Shown here one piece after another: positions 24,525 through 33,016 of a stretch of 64,000 nt of DNA; position 1 is the first letter of the stretch; every line of letters starts with the position of its first letter. A model generated the notes under the pieces. It searched no databases. It had not been told where the DNA came from and saw only the letters and a list, made by a program, of their open reading frames with translations. This stretch comes from Nocardioides iriomotensis (lineage in GTDB: Bacteria; Actinomycetota; Actinomycetes; Propionibacteriales; Nocardioidaceae): NCBI RefSeq assembly GCF_004168035.1, contig NZ_SDPU01000035.1, positions 124,001-188,000 of the forward strand. Direction: 5' to 3'. Made by a program: the position numbers and the translations under genes.

Positions 24525-25387
24525 GCGGACCCGGCCCTGCGCTGGTGACGCAGTGCGAGCCAGCCGACCAGGACCATCAGTCCCAGGACGTCGGCGAAGC
24601 CGGCGATCGAGGCCCACGGAAGCTCGATGTCCCCTCCTTGCAGGTTGGCGTAGAAGGAGCCGAGCGGGGTCAGGAGGGGCCAGAGGACGACGAGGTTCCG
24701 GACGATGGCGAACGCGACCGCGTAGACCAGGCCGAGGCCGGTGAGGAAGAGCAGGTCCGTCCCGGTCATCTCGAACCCGACGTGGTAGGCGCCGTACAGG
24801 GCCGCCGCGACCGCGATCCCGACGACCGGGCCGAGCTGCTCCTCCAGCCTGGTCTGGATGAACCCGCGGAAGAAGACCGACTCGAAGACGCCGATCACGA
24901 GTGACATCGCCAGCAGCGGGACCCAGTCGACCGGGGCCGGCAGGTCGTAGCCCCACAGCGTGAGGCCGAACTGCACGCCCGCGAAGCCCAGCGCGAACGG
25001 TACGGCGGCGCGCAGGTTGTCGCGGCGCACGCCCAGGTCGGCGAGCGTCCGGTGCCGCACCCACACGGTGTAGTAGACCGGCCCGGCGACGCCCAGCAGC
25101 AGCGCGCCGGCGAAGCACAGGAAGAGCCCGAGGACGTGGTCCTGGGTGAAGCCGACGAACGCGGCTCGGTTGAGCGCCACGACCGCGACGAACAGGCCGG
25201 CGATGACGAACAGGTCCTGCGGGTCGGCCAGCCGACGGGACGAGGGCAGGGCGCCGGGGACCAGCGAGAGCGCGAGCCCACTGGCCGCCACGGCCACGAA
25301 GTACCACGGGCCGCTCCCGATCGGGAGCAGCAGGAATCCGAGGATCACCCAGCCGGACCAGAGCATCGTGCGCGTGCGGTTGCTCAT
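24497..25387 (-). CDS. CPBP family intramembrane protease-like protein
   Basis: 296 residues with about eight hydrophobic helices. CPBP (Rce1-like) metal-free glutamic proteases have motif 1 EExxxR and motif 2 FxxxH. Here motif 1 reads ESVFFRGFIQ, with Ser in place of the second Glu, and motif 2 is LYGAYHVG with its His. The first Glu, the presumed catalytic one, is kept. Roles in this family include bacteriocin immunity and prenyl-protein processing; none can be assigned. ATG 25387 follows GGAGGT by 7 nt, better than an upstream GTG at 25402. Confidence 0.82.
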   Translation of the reverse strand: MSNRTRTMLWSGWVILGFLLLPIGSGPWYFVAVAASGLALSLVPGALPSSRRLADPQDLFVIAGLFVAVVALNRAAFVGFTQDHVLGLFLCFAGALLLGVAGPVYYTVWVRHRTLADLGVRRDNLRAAVPFALGFAGVQFGLTLWGYDLPAPVDWVPLLAMSLVIGVFESVFFRGFIQTRLEEQLGPVVGIAVAAALYGAYHVGFEMTGTDLLFLTGLGLVYAVAFAIVRNLVVLWPLLTPLGSFYANLQGGDIELPWASIAGFADVLGLMVLVGWLALRHQRRAGSAQARVSHSL

Positions 25388-25573
25388 GGCGAACACCTCC
25401 ACCCTCAGTCGACGGCGATCGGGGGAGCCGCGGCAGAGGCCGAGGGGCCGAGACGTGAGGACGTTCGTCCCCGCGGGAGTCGCTCCGACCGGGCGCTGCC
25501 GGCCATCTCATCCGATGCGGGGGAGGCGCCGTCGGTTCCGGGGGCCGAACCCTGGGGGCGCTTGGAGGTGTCG

Positions 25574-26353
25574 GTGACCTACGTCGAACACGTGCGCCCG
25601 GACGGGACGGTGGTCCGCTGGGAGTCGCGCCGGCACCGCAAGCACCTGACGGAGGAGGCCGCCGGCTCCACCTGGTGGGCGCCCCGGGCTCGGGGCTGGT
25701 GGATCGCCGTCCTGTTCGCGGTCGGGTCCTTGCTGTTCGCCGTCGGTGCGACTTCGGTCTACGCCGACGCGGTCGGGACCCGCTGGGACAACGTCACGTT
25801 CTTCGTCGGGTCCCTGTTCTTCACCTCGGCCGGGTTCCTGACCTACCGGGAGGCTGTCGACGCCGCGCCACCCGCGATGAACCCCGCCGACCGGCGGGTC
25901 CTCGTCTACCAGCCGCAGCGCATCGACTGGTGGGCCAGCGGCGTGCAGCTCATCGGCACCCTGTTCTTCAACGTGAGCACGGGAACCGCCCTCGCCGCCA
26001 GCCTGTCCCCGCATGCCGCCCACGACCACGTGTGGCGCCCCGATGCCCTCGGCTCGGTCTGCTTCCTGGTCTCGAGCGGCCTGGCCTGGTTCGAGGTGTG
26101 CCACGGCTGGGCCGCCTGGCGCCCGAAGGACTGGGCCTGGTGGATCACGCTGGCCAACCTGGTCGGGTCGGTCGCCTTCGGCGTCTCCGCGGTCGGCGCC
26201 TACGTCAACCCGGTCTCCGGTCAGGTCCACAACGCCCAGGAAGCCGCGGTGCAGACCCTGATCGGCGCGGTCTGCTTCTTCGTCGGAGCCGTGCTGCTGC
26301 TGCCCGAACGCACCGAGCACACGGGTGAGAGGGCCGCGGCAACGACCGCCTGA
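25574..26353 (+). CDS. YrhK-like membrane protein
   Basis: 259 residues with six hydrophobic segments repeating the pattern xFxxGSLxFxxG (VLFAVGSLLFAVGA, VTFFVGSLFFTSAGFL, LIGTLFFNVSTGTAL, LVGSVAFGVSAVGAYV, LIGAVCFFVGAVLLL), the look of duplicated YrhK domains. Function unknown. GTG 25574 is placed 5 nt after GGAGG; another in-frame GTG is 6 nt upstream. It is transcribed divergently from the CPBP gene, with a 186-bp gap in which I see no clear promoter hexamers. Confidence 0.7.
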   Translation: MTYVEHVRPDGTVVRWESRRHRKHLTEEAAGSTWWAPRARGWWIAVLFAVGSLLFAVGATSVYADAVGTRWDNVTFFVGSLFFTSAGFLTYREAVDAAPPAMNPADRRVLVYQPQRIDWWASGVQLIGTLFFNVSTGTALAASLSPHAAHDHVWRPDALGSVCFLVSSGLAWFEVCHGWAAWRPKDWAWWITLANLVGSVAFGVSAVGAYVNPVSGQVHNAQEAAVQTLIGAVCFFVGAVLLLPERTEHTGERAAATTA

Positions 26354-26423
26354 GTCTCCTGCGACCGGCACCGCTCCGGCGAGTGCGGCGACCGCGTCGG
26401 GTGAGGGCTGGCACCATCGGGGT

Positions 26424-27506
26424 GTGCCAGCCCTACTCACCAGCGCCGCGCCGACGACGGGCCGCGAGGATCGCCGGTGGTACCGCGCGTACGGTCTGCA
26501 GGTCGTGCTCGCCATCGGCCTGTTCGGCGCCGCGCTGCTGGTCGCCAGGATCCAGCATCTTCCGGTCCGGGACCCGGATGACTCGATCGTGGGACCGTCC
26601 TACGTCCGGCTTCCCCTCATCGCCCTCACCTGCTTCCTCCTCGACGTCGTCGTGCGCTGTCTCCGGGGCGGCGGTCCGGTCGGGTGGCGATCCCGCCTTG
26701 CGGCGGTCGTGCGCGAGCGGTGGCAGGTACGGCGGGTGCGGCTGGTCCTGATCGGCATGGGCAGCTGGTACGTCGCCTACGTCGGTTTCCGGAACCTGAA
26801 GAGCTACGTCCCCTTCGTGCGTCCGGACATGATGGACGACCACCTGCTGCGTCTGGACCGGATGCTGGCCTTCGGACACGACCCGGCCACCGTGCTGCAC
26901 GACCTGCTGGGCACCGGGCTCGCCGCCCACCTGATGTCCCTCACCTACGTCGCGTGGATCCTGTTCCTCACCCTGTCGCTGCTCATCGCCCTGTTCTGGA
27001 CGAGCAACCTCGACATCGCCTGCTGGTACGTCAGCGCGGTGGCGGTCAACTGGGTGCTGGGGGTGGCGGTTTACTACCTCGTCCCCTCGACCGGGCCCAT
27101 CTACGCCCGTCCCGAGCTGTTCGCGGACCTGCCGGACACGATGGTCACCCACATCGCCCGGAGCTGGCTCACCGACCGGGCCGACATGCTCGCCGACCCC
27201 TTCGGGACCGACGCTCTGCAGACCATCGCGGCGTTCGCGTCGTTGCACGTGTCCGTCATGGTCACCGCTTGGCTGATCGCCAGGATGATCGACCTCCGCC
27301 CGGTCTTCGTCCGGTGGGGCCTGGCGCTCTTCCTGGTCCTCAACATCCTGGCCACGGTCTACCTGGGCTGGCACTACGTGGTGGACGTCTTCGGCGGGAT
27401 GGCGATCGGGGTGGCCGCGGTCTGGCTCTCGGCCTGGGGCACCGGCAACCAGCACCGGTTGCCGACCCTCCTGCCTTCGGCATCCGCGCGCCGACGACGC
27501 TGGTAA
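26424..27506 (+). CDS. PAP2-superfamily phosphatase / IPC synthase-like membrane protein
   Basis: 360 residues, about six helices. The phosphatase core motifs are YYLVPSTGPIY, FASLHVSVMVT and YLGWHYVVDVFGG, whose His/Arg/Asp residues form the PAP2 active site on the outer side of the membrane. The layout is that of the inositol-phosphorylceramide-synthase-like (Aur1-type) branch often found in actinobacteria. It probably acts on a lipid phosphate. GTG 26424 (VPALLTSAAP) is chosen; CACCAT 6 nt upstream may be a weak -10. Confidence 0.88.
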   Translation: MPALLTSAAPTTGREDRRWYRAYGLQVVLAIGLFGAALLVARIQHLPVRDPDDSIVGPSYVRLPLIALTCFLLDVVVRCLRGGGPVGWRSRLAAVVRERWQVRRVRLVLIGMGSWYVAYVGFRNLKSYVPFVRPDMMDDHLLRLDRMLAFGHDPATVLHDLLGTGLAAHLMSLTYVAWILFLTLSLLIALFWTSNLDIACWYVSAVAVNWVLGVAVYYLVPSTGPIYARPELFADLPDTMVTHIARSWLTDRADMLADPFGTDALQTIAAFASLHVSVMVTAWLIARMIDLRPVFVRWGLALFLVLNILATVYLGWHYVVDVFGGMAIGVAAVWLSAWGTGNQHRLPTLLPSASARRRRW

Positions 27507-27544
27507 TTCATGGAGTCGGGGTATCGAACGGGCGCGGAGGTGAT

Positions 27545-28579
27545 ATGCACACCTCCATGCTGCCGGCCGCCGAGCTCCACCTGCACCTCGAAGGCACCCT
27601 CGAACCCGAGACGATCTTCGCGATCGCGGAACGGAACAAGATCGCGCTGCCGTACTCAAGCATCGACCAGCTGCGGGCACGCTATGCCTTCACCGACCTG
27701 CAGTCGTTCCTGGACCTGTGCTACACCAACATCGACGTCCTGCGGACCGCCGAAGACTTCGCCGACATGACGACGGCCTATCTGGACCGCGCGGCTGCGG
27801 CGGGGCTGCGGCACGCTGAGGTCTTCCTCAACCCGCAGGCACACACTGCCCGAGGGGTCCCCCTGCCCGAAGTCATGGCGGGAGTCGCCAGCGCCCTCTC
27901 CGAGTCGCTCCGGACTCATGGGCTGAGCACCGGGCTGATCGTGGCGTTCCTGCGGGATGAGAGCGAAGAGTCGGCGATGGCGACCCTCAACGCTGTCCTG
28001 GCCCTGGACGCAGCGTTCATCGGCGTGGGTCTCGACTCCGCCGAGGTAGGGCACCCTCCGTCGAAATTCGCCAAGGTGTTCCAACGGGCTCGCGCCGAGG
28101 GTCTGCACCGCGTGGCCCACGCTGGTGAAGAAGGTCCACCCAGCTACATCTGGGAGGCGCTCGACGTGTTGGGCGTCGAGCGGATCGACCACGGCGTGCG
28201 CTGCCTCGATGACGAACGGCTCGTCCGGCGCCTCGTTGAGGACCAGGTGCCGCTGACCGTGTGCCCTCTGTCGAACGTGAGCCTCAGAGTAGTTGACGAC
28301 ATTGCCTCACACCCGTTGTCAACCATGCTGGAGCGAGGGATCAAGGTGACCGTCAACTCCGACGACCCGGCGTACTTCGGTGGCTACGTCGACGACAACC
28401 TCGACGCCCTCACCCGAGCCGGCCATCTCACGGGTGCAGACCTCGTGACGCTGGCTCGCAACTCGATCGAGGCATCCTTCGCCGATCCCGGACGCAAGCA
28501 GCAACTGCTGAATGAGCTCGGCGTCGCGCTCGGCGAACCGGATGGCAAGCACCGCGGGACTCCCGGCCGAGCGACCTAG
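27545..28579 (+). CDS. adenine deaminase (ADA/AMPD fold, Aah1/PA0148 type)
   Basis: 344 residues. The zinc His residues are His12 and His14 in ELHLHLEGTL, with the active-site HAGEEGPPSYIWEAL, RIDHGVRCLDD and VNSDDPAYFGGY. The phrases GLDSAEVGHPPSKF and VCPLSNVSLRVVD point to the adenine deaminase group that makes hypoxanthine, rather than to true adenosine deaminase; this is from remembered family patterns. A near-perfect ribosome site, GGAGGTGAT, abuts ATG 27545. Base usage looks less G+C-rich than neighbouring genes. Its product could feed the xanthine dehydrogenase operon downstream. Confidence 0.88.
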   Translation: MHTSMLPAAELHLHLEGTLEPETIFAIAERNKIALPYSSIDQLRARYAFTDLQSFLDLCYTNIDVLRTAEDFADMTTAYLDRAAAAGLRHAEVFLNPQAHTARGVPLPEVMAGVASALSESLRTHGLSTGLIVAFLRDESEESAMATLNAVLALDAAFIGVGLDSAEVGHPPSKFAKVFQRARAEGLHRVAHAGEEGPPSYIWEALDVLGVERIDHGVRCLDDERLVRRLVEDQVPLTVCPLSNVSLRVVDDIASHPLSTMLERGIKVTVNSDDPAYFGGYVDDNLDALTRAGHLTGADLVTLARNSIEASFADPGRKQQLLNELGVALGEPDGKHRGTPGRAT

Positions 28580-28668
28580 CCACGACCTGGTGCGACAGGA
28601 GACAAGGGACTGAGCGGCGACGAACGGGGTATTCAGGCACGATGCTGTCGCTCGGCGTGAGGGAGGCC

Positions 28669-28902
28669 ATGAACGGGTTGTTCGTCATGGAGTCGACTGC
28701 CGCCTCGGTACGCACAGTCGACTGCGGGCGGTTCTCTCCTGACAACACCCGCCCTGAGTGTGAGGACCGTGCTGACACGGGCATCGGCATCTTTGTCGCC
28801 GCAGCCGTGTTGCTCCTCGCCGTGGGTCTCGTTGCCTGGCGTCTCATGCTGAGGCGGATCAAGACGGCACCCTCAGACGACGAGAGGCCAGAGAGCCGAT
28901 GA
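28669..28902 (+). CDS. small single-pass membrane protein (77 aa)
   Basis: An N-terminal polar part with two Cys (VRTVDCGRFSPDNTRPECED) precedes one helix (GIFVAAAVLLLAVGLVAWRLML) and a charged tail. Small actinobacterial proteins with an external VxCGxxF...C segment and one helix are common but uncharacterised. ATG 28669 has GAGGGAGG just upstream; ATG 28642 is an alternative. Confidence 0.6.
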   Translation: MNGLFVMESTAASVRTVDCGRFSPDNTRPECEDRADTGIGIFVAAAVLLLAVGLVAWRLMLRRIKTAPSDDERPESR

Positions 28903-28987
28903 GTCGTCCACTACGGCCACCGACAGACAAGGGCGACGCGGTTCGGGGGGCACACTCATCGGCACGACCGCACACTGCGCCGACACG

Positions 28988-29356
28988 CTATGCCGTACTG
29001 ACAGCGGCCCTGTCGTCCTGCCGAGGGAACGGGGGTTTGAAGACGTTCGGGAAGCTCTGCAGGTAGTTCTGGCGTTCCAGCCCGTCCTCCACGAACACAC
29101 CTCGTGGGCTGATCTTGGTCACGGTCTTGCCTGGCCAGTGGCCCGACGCGTCGACGTCGAGGATCATTTCCTCGGCCACTCTCCGCTGGTCCGCGCTCAT
29201 GTAGAAGATCTCGGAGCGGTGGATGGAGCTGACGACGCCTTCATCGAGGTCGGGTCGGTGAACCTGGAAGAACACCTCCAGCAGTCCTCGATACGAGAGC
29301 CGCGCGGGATCGAAGGTGACTTCAACGACCTCCGCGTGACCGCGGGAGGTTGTCGG
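28988..29356 (-). pseudogene. msrA remnant lacking the catalytic N-terminus
   Basis: An open stretch of about 122 codons encodes the C-terminal two thirds of a methionine sulfoxide reductase A: RGHAEVVEVTFDPARLSYRG, then IHRSEIFYMSADQRR and DVDASGHWPGKTVTKISP. It corresponds to the region after residue about 55 of MsrA. A stop codon lies just before 29356, and no GCFWG motif is found in any frame upstream. A GTG at 29275 gives an apparent 95-residue ORF, but it starts inside the domain. The usual DPT after IH is altered. The intact msrA is at 15223. Confidence 0.75.
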
Positions 29357-29452
29357 TCATCGTGGACTCCCTCCATCGCACGAGGCCGCACGTCCGGACG
29401 TCCTGCCGTTCACGCTCGAAAACCAGCATGCGGCCAGACCTGCGCGAACACC

Positions 29453-29529
29453 TGGTAGGGCGGGTGGGGCTCGAACCCACGACCCAAGGATTATGAGTCC
29501 TCTGCTCTGACCGACTGAGCTACCGCCCC
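29453..29529 (-). tRNA. tRNA-Met(CAT), elongator type
   Basis: The cloverleaf on the minus strand has acceptor GGGGCGG pairing with CCGCCCT, D-stem GCTC/GAGC, anticodon CAT at 29495-29493, T-arm GTGGG-TTCGAGC-CCCAC, discriminator A and an encoded CCA (29455-29453). It lacks the three G-C pairs of initiator tRNA. A lysidine-modified Ile2 tRNA cannot be fully excluded from sequence. Confidence 0.93.
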
Positions 29530-29539
29530 GTGCCGGGCG

Positions 29540-29545
29540 ATCCTA
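29540..29545 (-). promoter_or_regulatory. -10 element of tRNA-Met
   Basis: TAGGAT on the minus strand, 10 nt before the tRNA 5' end. Confidence 0.4.
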
Positions 29546-29670
29546 ACGACGTGGCCGCGACGTCGTGCGGCCGCGTATCCCTCGCAGACCTGTGCATCAC
29601 GGACAAGCGGTGCGCCGACAACCAGGCAGAGTAGGCCTTCTGGTGGAGGCGTCGCCGGACGCGTTCTTTT

Positions 29671-29676
29671 TACCGT
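29671..29676 (+). promoter_or_regulatory. -10 element of subtilase gene
   Basis: TACCGT, 6 nt before ATG 29683. Confidence 0.5.
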
Positions 29677-29682
29677 CGCCGC

Positions 29683-31269
29683 ATGACCAGGCTGCCGCAC
29701 TCCACCCCCCTGTCCGAGACCGGCCGGTCGCGTCCGCCGAAGGCCCGGCGCGCGACGTACCTGACCACGACCACGACCGCGGCACTGGTCGCCGCTGCCG
29801 TGGCGTGGGGCGGTACGGCGCCGTCGGCCGCCGGCGGTCAGCGCGCCGGAGCCGCGCGGGACTCGTCCGGTCCCGCCGCACACCAGTACGTGGTCCGCTA
29901 CCGGCCGGGCACGAACATGCGAGCCGTGGGGCGGTCGCTGCGCGCGGACGGCGTCGAGGTCGAGGCCACCGTGACGCGCGCCGTCGACGTCGCGCTGGTC
30001 ACCCTGGACCGCGCCGAGGCACGCGTCCTGTCGCGCTCGCCCGAGGTGGTGTCGGTGTCGCCCAACCGGCGGATCTCCATCGCGGGCACCCAGACCCAGC
30101 CGACCTGGGGCATCGACCGCGTCGACCAGCGGGCACTGCCGCTCTCGGCCAGCTTCACCACGCCTGATCCGGTGAGCACGGTCGAGGCCTACATCATCGA
30201 CACCGGTACGGGCGCTCACAACGACCTGCAGGGACGGGTCGCCGCCGGGTACTCGTCGGTCGACACCGGGGCGGGCAACACGGATTGCAACGGGCACGGG
30301 ACGCACGTGGCCGGCACCGTCGCCGGTGCGACGTACGGCGTGGCGAAGGGCGCCGCCAGCGTCATCCCGGTGCGCGTGCTCGACTGCACCGGCAGCGGCA
30401 CGCTGTTCCAGGTCATCAACGGGATCAACTGGGCGGTCGGGCAGCACCAGCCGGGCGTCCCGGCGGTGGCCAACCTGAGCCTCGGAGGCGCGGCCGACAG
30501 CTCTCTCGACGCCGCGATCCAGGCCCTCGTCGCGGACGGCGTGACCGTGGCCGTGGCCGCCGGCAACTCCGCCAGCGACGCCTGCCTGGTGTCCCCGGCG
30601 CGCGAGCCCCTGGCGATCACCGTCGCCGCGAGCAACATCGCGGACCAGCACGCTGCGTTCTCCAACAGCGGGACGTGCGTCGACCTGTACGCGCCGGGCG
30701 TGGACATCACGTCCGCCTGGCCGACCGCGCCCGACGCCACCATGACGATCTCCGGCACGTCCATGGCGTCCCCGCACGTGGCCGGCGCCGCCGCGGTCCT
30801 GCTCTCGCGGCAGCCGGCCCTGACCCCCGCGCAGGTCGCCGAGAAGCTGGTCGCCGACGCCACCCCCGACGTCCTCATCGGCGTGCCCGCGAGCACGCCG
30901 AACCGGTTGCTCTTCGTGGACCAGTACCCCGCCGCGCTGCCGCCGCCGCCCCCGCCCCCGCCGCCGGCGCCGGCCGTCGCGACGGTGCCCGACCGGGCCC
31001 GCTCGGTGGACGCGCAGGCGAAGGAGCGGTCGGCCCGCGTCGAGTGGAACGTCACGGCGGACGGCGGCTCGCCGATCACCGCTCAGCGGATCCGCGTCTA
31101 CCAGTCGGGTGACAAGGTGCGCTCCGTGTCCGTCGAGCCCGGTGTCGAGCACGTGCGCGTCGAGCACCTCCGGCCCGGCGAGTCCTACAAGTTCACCGTG
31201 ACGCTGCGGAACGCGGTGGGACGCAGCCCGGAGTCGCACAAGTCCGAGGCGGTCGAACCCCGGCGCTGA
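29683..31269 (+). CDS. secreted S8 subtilisin-like serine protease
   Basis: 528 residues. A signal segment (residues about 25-50) is followed by an I9-type propeptide (YVVRYRPGTNMRAVGRSLRADG). The peptidase domain has catalytic Asp173 (YIIDTGTG), His205 (NGHGTHVAG) and Ser360 (GTSMASPHVAG), in the style of proteinase K and other exported subtilases. After a run of nine Pro (near residue 428), a fibronectin-III-like domain (VEWNVTADGGSPITAQRIRVY) closes the protein. Likely extracellular protein degradation. ATG 29683 lies 6 nt after a -10 hexamer. Confidence 0.95.
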   Translation: MTRLPHSTPLSETGRSRPPKARRATYLTTTTTAALVAAAVAWGGTAPSAAGGQRAGAARDSSGPAAHQYVVRYRPGTNMRAVGRSLRADGVEVEATVTRAVDVALVTLDRAEARVLSRSPEVVSVSPNRRISIAGTQTQPTWGIDRVDQRALPLSASFTTPDPVSTVEAYIIDTGTGAHNDLQGRVAAGYSSVDTGAGNTDCNGHGTHVAGTVAGATYGVAKGAASVIPVRVLDCTGSGTLFQVINGINWAVGQHQPGVPAVANLSLGGAADSSLDAAIQALVADGVTVAVAAGNSASDACLVSPAREPLAITVAASNIADQHAAFSNSGTCVDLYAPGVDITSAWPTAPDATMTISGTSMASPHVAGAAAVLLSRQPALTPAQVAEKLVADATPDVLIGVPASTPNRLLFVDQYPAALPPPPPPPPPAPAVATVPDRARSVDAQAKERSARVEWNVTADGGSPITAQRIRVYQSGDKVRSVSVEPGVEHVRVEHLRPGESYKFTVTLRNAVGRSPESHKSEAVEPRR

Positions 31270-31284
31270 ACGGCCCGGACGGCC

Positions 31285-31290
31285 TACGCT
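31285..31290 (+). promoter_or_regulatory. -10 element of purine-catabolism operon
   Basis: TACGCT, 7 nt before ATG 31298, only 16 nt after the subtilase stop. No regulator gene and no obvious operator palindrome lies next to it. Confidence 0.5.
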
Positions 31291-31297
31291 GCCGGGC

Positions 31298-31672
31298 ATG
31301 GTGCTGCTGATGACGAACGGGGAGGGCATGCGCGGGGGAGCGGTGCACCACACGATCGCCGACCACCCGTTCGTCGGCGAGGTGGAGACCGCGCCGCGCT
31401 ACCGGTTCTTCTCGGTGCGCGACCAGTTCCCCGGCCTCGTGCCCGTCGGGGACGGCGGCAGCGTCGTCCGCGGTGAGCTGTACGACGTACCGCTGGAGGT
31501 GCTGCGCGACTCCTTCCTCCCGCACGAGCCGGCCGAGCTCGAGCTCGGGGCGGTCGAGCTGGCGGACGGCCGCGCCGCGCTCTGCATGGTCCTGCGTCCG
31601 GAGGAGCGCGGGCGGCACCGCGAGATCACCGAGCACGGCGGCTGGCGCGCCTACAAGGCCACCCTCGGCTGA
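31298..31672 (+). CDS. allophanate-hydrolase C-terminal-domain-like protein
   Basis: 124 residues resembling the stand-alone C-terminal domain of allophanate hydrolase, a gamma-glutamylcyclotransferase-like fold: MTNGEGMRGGAVHH, TAPRYRFFSVRDQFPGLVPV, VRGELYDVPLEVL and EPAELELGAVELADG. In true allophanate hydrolase this domain acts after an amidase domain, which is absent here. It is the first gene of the purine operon, 3 bp from allantoinase, so a role in handling the nitrogenous end products (ureidoglycolate, urea-like compounds) is an inference. Confidence 0.8.
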   Translation: MVLLMTNGEGMRGGAVHHTIADHPFVGEVETAPRYRFFSVRDQFPGLVPVGDGGSVVRGELYDVPLEVLRDSFLPHEPAELELGAVELADGRAALCMVLRPEERGRHREITEHGGWRAYKATLG

Positions 31673-31675
31673 CGC

Positions 31676-33016
31676 GTGGCCACCACCTACGACCTCGTCA
31701 TCGAGGCGCCACGCGCGGTCGTCGACGGCCGCGAGGACGCGTGCGTGGTCGTGGTCCGCGACGGCCGGGTCGTCGGTGTCGAGCGGTTCGGCGCCACCGT
31801 CGCCGCCGCGGAGACGGTGCGGCTCGACGACGACGCGGTGCTGCTGCCCGGCCTGGTCGACACCCACGTGCACTGCAACGACCCCGGCCGCACGGACTGG
31901 GAGGGGTTCGCCCACGCCACCCGCGCGGCCGCGGCCGGAGGTGTGACCACCCTCGTCGACATGCCGCTCAACAGCGTCCCGCCGACCGTCGACCCGGAGG
32001 CCCTCGCCGCCAAGCGGGACGCCGCGCACGGCCGCTGCTACGTCGACGTCGCGTTCTGGGGCGGCGCGGTGCCGGGCAACACGGCCCACCTCCGGTCGCT
32101 GTGGGACGCGGGCGTGCTGGGGTTCAAGGCCTTCCTGGTCGACTCCGGCGTGGAGGAGTTCCCCGCGCTCGACGAGGCCGGGCTCCGCCGCGCCGCCGAG
32201 ACCGTCGCGTCGTTCGGCGGCCTCCTGCTCGTGCACGCCGAGGACCCCGACGCGGTCCTGCCGGCTCCGGCCGGCGACGACTACGCCTGGTTCGCGGCGA
32301 GCCGGCCACCGGTCGCTGAGGTGGAGGCCGTCCGCGCGGTGGTCGCCGCGTCGCGGGCGACCGGGTGCCGGATGCACGTGGTCCACCTGGCCGCCGCGGC
32401 GGCGCTGCCGGTCGTCCGGTCCGCCCACGACGCCGGGGTCCCCGTGACCGCCGAGACCTGCCCGCACTACCTGGCCCTGACCGCCGCGGACGCACCGGCC
32501 GGCGACGGCGCCTTCAAGTGCTGCCCGCCGCTGCGCGACGCCACCAACCGCGACGGCCTCTGGGACGGGCTGCGCGACGGCACGCTCGGGCTGGTCGTCT
32601 CCGACCACTCACCCTGCCCCGCCGAGCTCAAGGCGACCGGGCCGGGCGGGCTCGCCGACGCCTGGGGCGGGATCAGCTCGCTCCAGCTCGGACTCGCCGT
32701 GACCTGGACCGGCGCCCGGCAGCGGGACCTCACCCTCGCCGACGTGGCGCGCTGGATGGCCACCGCGCCGGCCGACCGCGCCGGGCTCGGGCGCAAGGGC
32801 CGGATCGCCGAGGGCGCCGACGCCGACCTGTGCGTGCTGGCGCCGGAGGAGACGTTCGTCGTCGACCCGCACGAGCTCCAGCACCGCCACCCGGTGACGC
32901 CGTACGCCGGACGGACGCTCGCCGGGGTCGTCCGGCAGACCTGGCTCGCCGGCCGGCCGGTCGACCTCGAGGCACCGCCGCGCGGCCGCCTGCTCCGACG
33001 GGGAGGGACACCATGA
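31676..33016 (+). CDS. allB: allantoinase
   Basis: 446 residues. Hydrolyses allantoin to allantoate. It is a cyclic-amidohydrolase TIM barrel: DTHVHCNDPGRTDWEGF (metal His pair, residues about 62-64), the carboxylated-Lys site GFKAFLVDSGVEEFP, LLLVHAEDP, CRMHVVHLA and VSDHSPCPAELK with the catalytic Asp. GTG 31676 is 3 bp after the previous stop; the stop overlaps the allantoicase start (ATGA). Confidence 0.95.
   Translation: MATTYDLVIEAPRAVVDGREDACVVVVRDGRVVGVERFGATVAAAETVRLDDDAVLLPGLVDTHVHCNDPGRTDWEGFAHATRAAAAGGVTTLVDMPLNSVPPTVDPEALAAKRDAAHGRCYVDVAFWGGAVPGNTAHLRSLWDAGVLGFKAFLVDSGVEEFPALDEAGLRRAAETVASFGGLLLVHAEDPDAVLPAPAGDDYAWFAASRPPVAEVEAVRAVVAASRATGCRMHVVHLAAAAALPVVRSAHDAGVPVTAETCPHYLALTAADAPAGDGAFKCCPPLRDATNRDGLWDGLRDGTLGLVVSDHSPCPAELKATGPGGLADAWGGISSLQLGLAVTWTGARQRDLTLADVARWMATAPADRAGLGRKGRIAEGADADLCVLAPEETFVVDPHELQHRHPVTPYAGRTLAGVVRQTWLAGRPVDLEAPPRGRLLRRGGTP

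Noticed and set aside
27500-27535. A sequence resembling a tRNA 3' end (CTGGTA, then GGGGTATCGAAC) as a possible second attachment site for the segment ending at tRNA-Met
   Set aside because: The bases around the TCGAA core cannot form a T-stem and only short blocks match the real tRNA; too weak to call a repeat.
28988-29275. A 95-residue MsrA-like gene starting at GTG 29275
   Set aside because: The start falls inside the MsrA fold and homologous sequence continues upstream without a start codon; better called a remnant.
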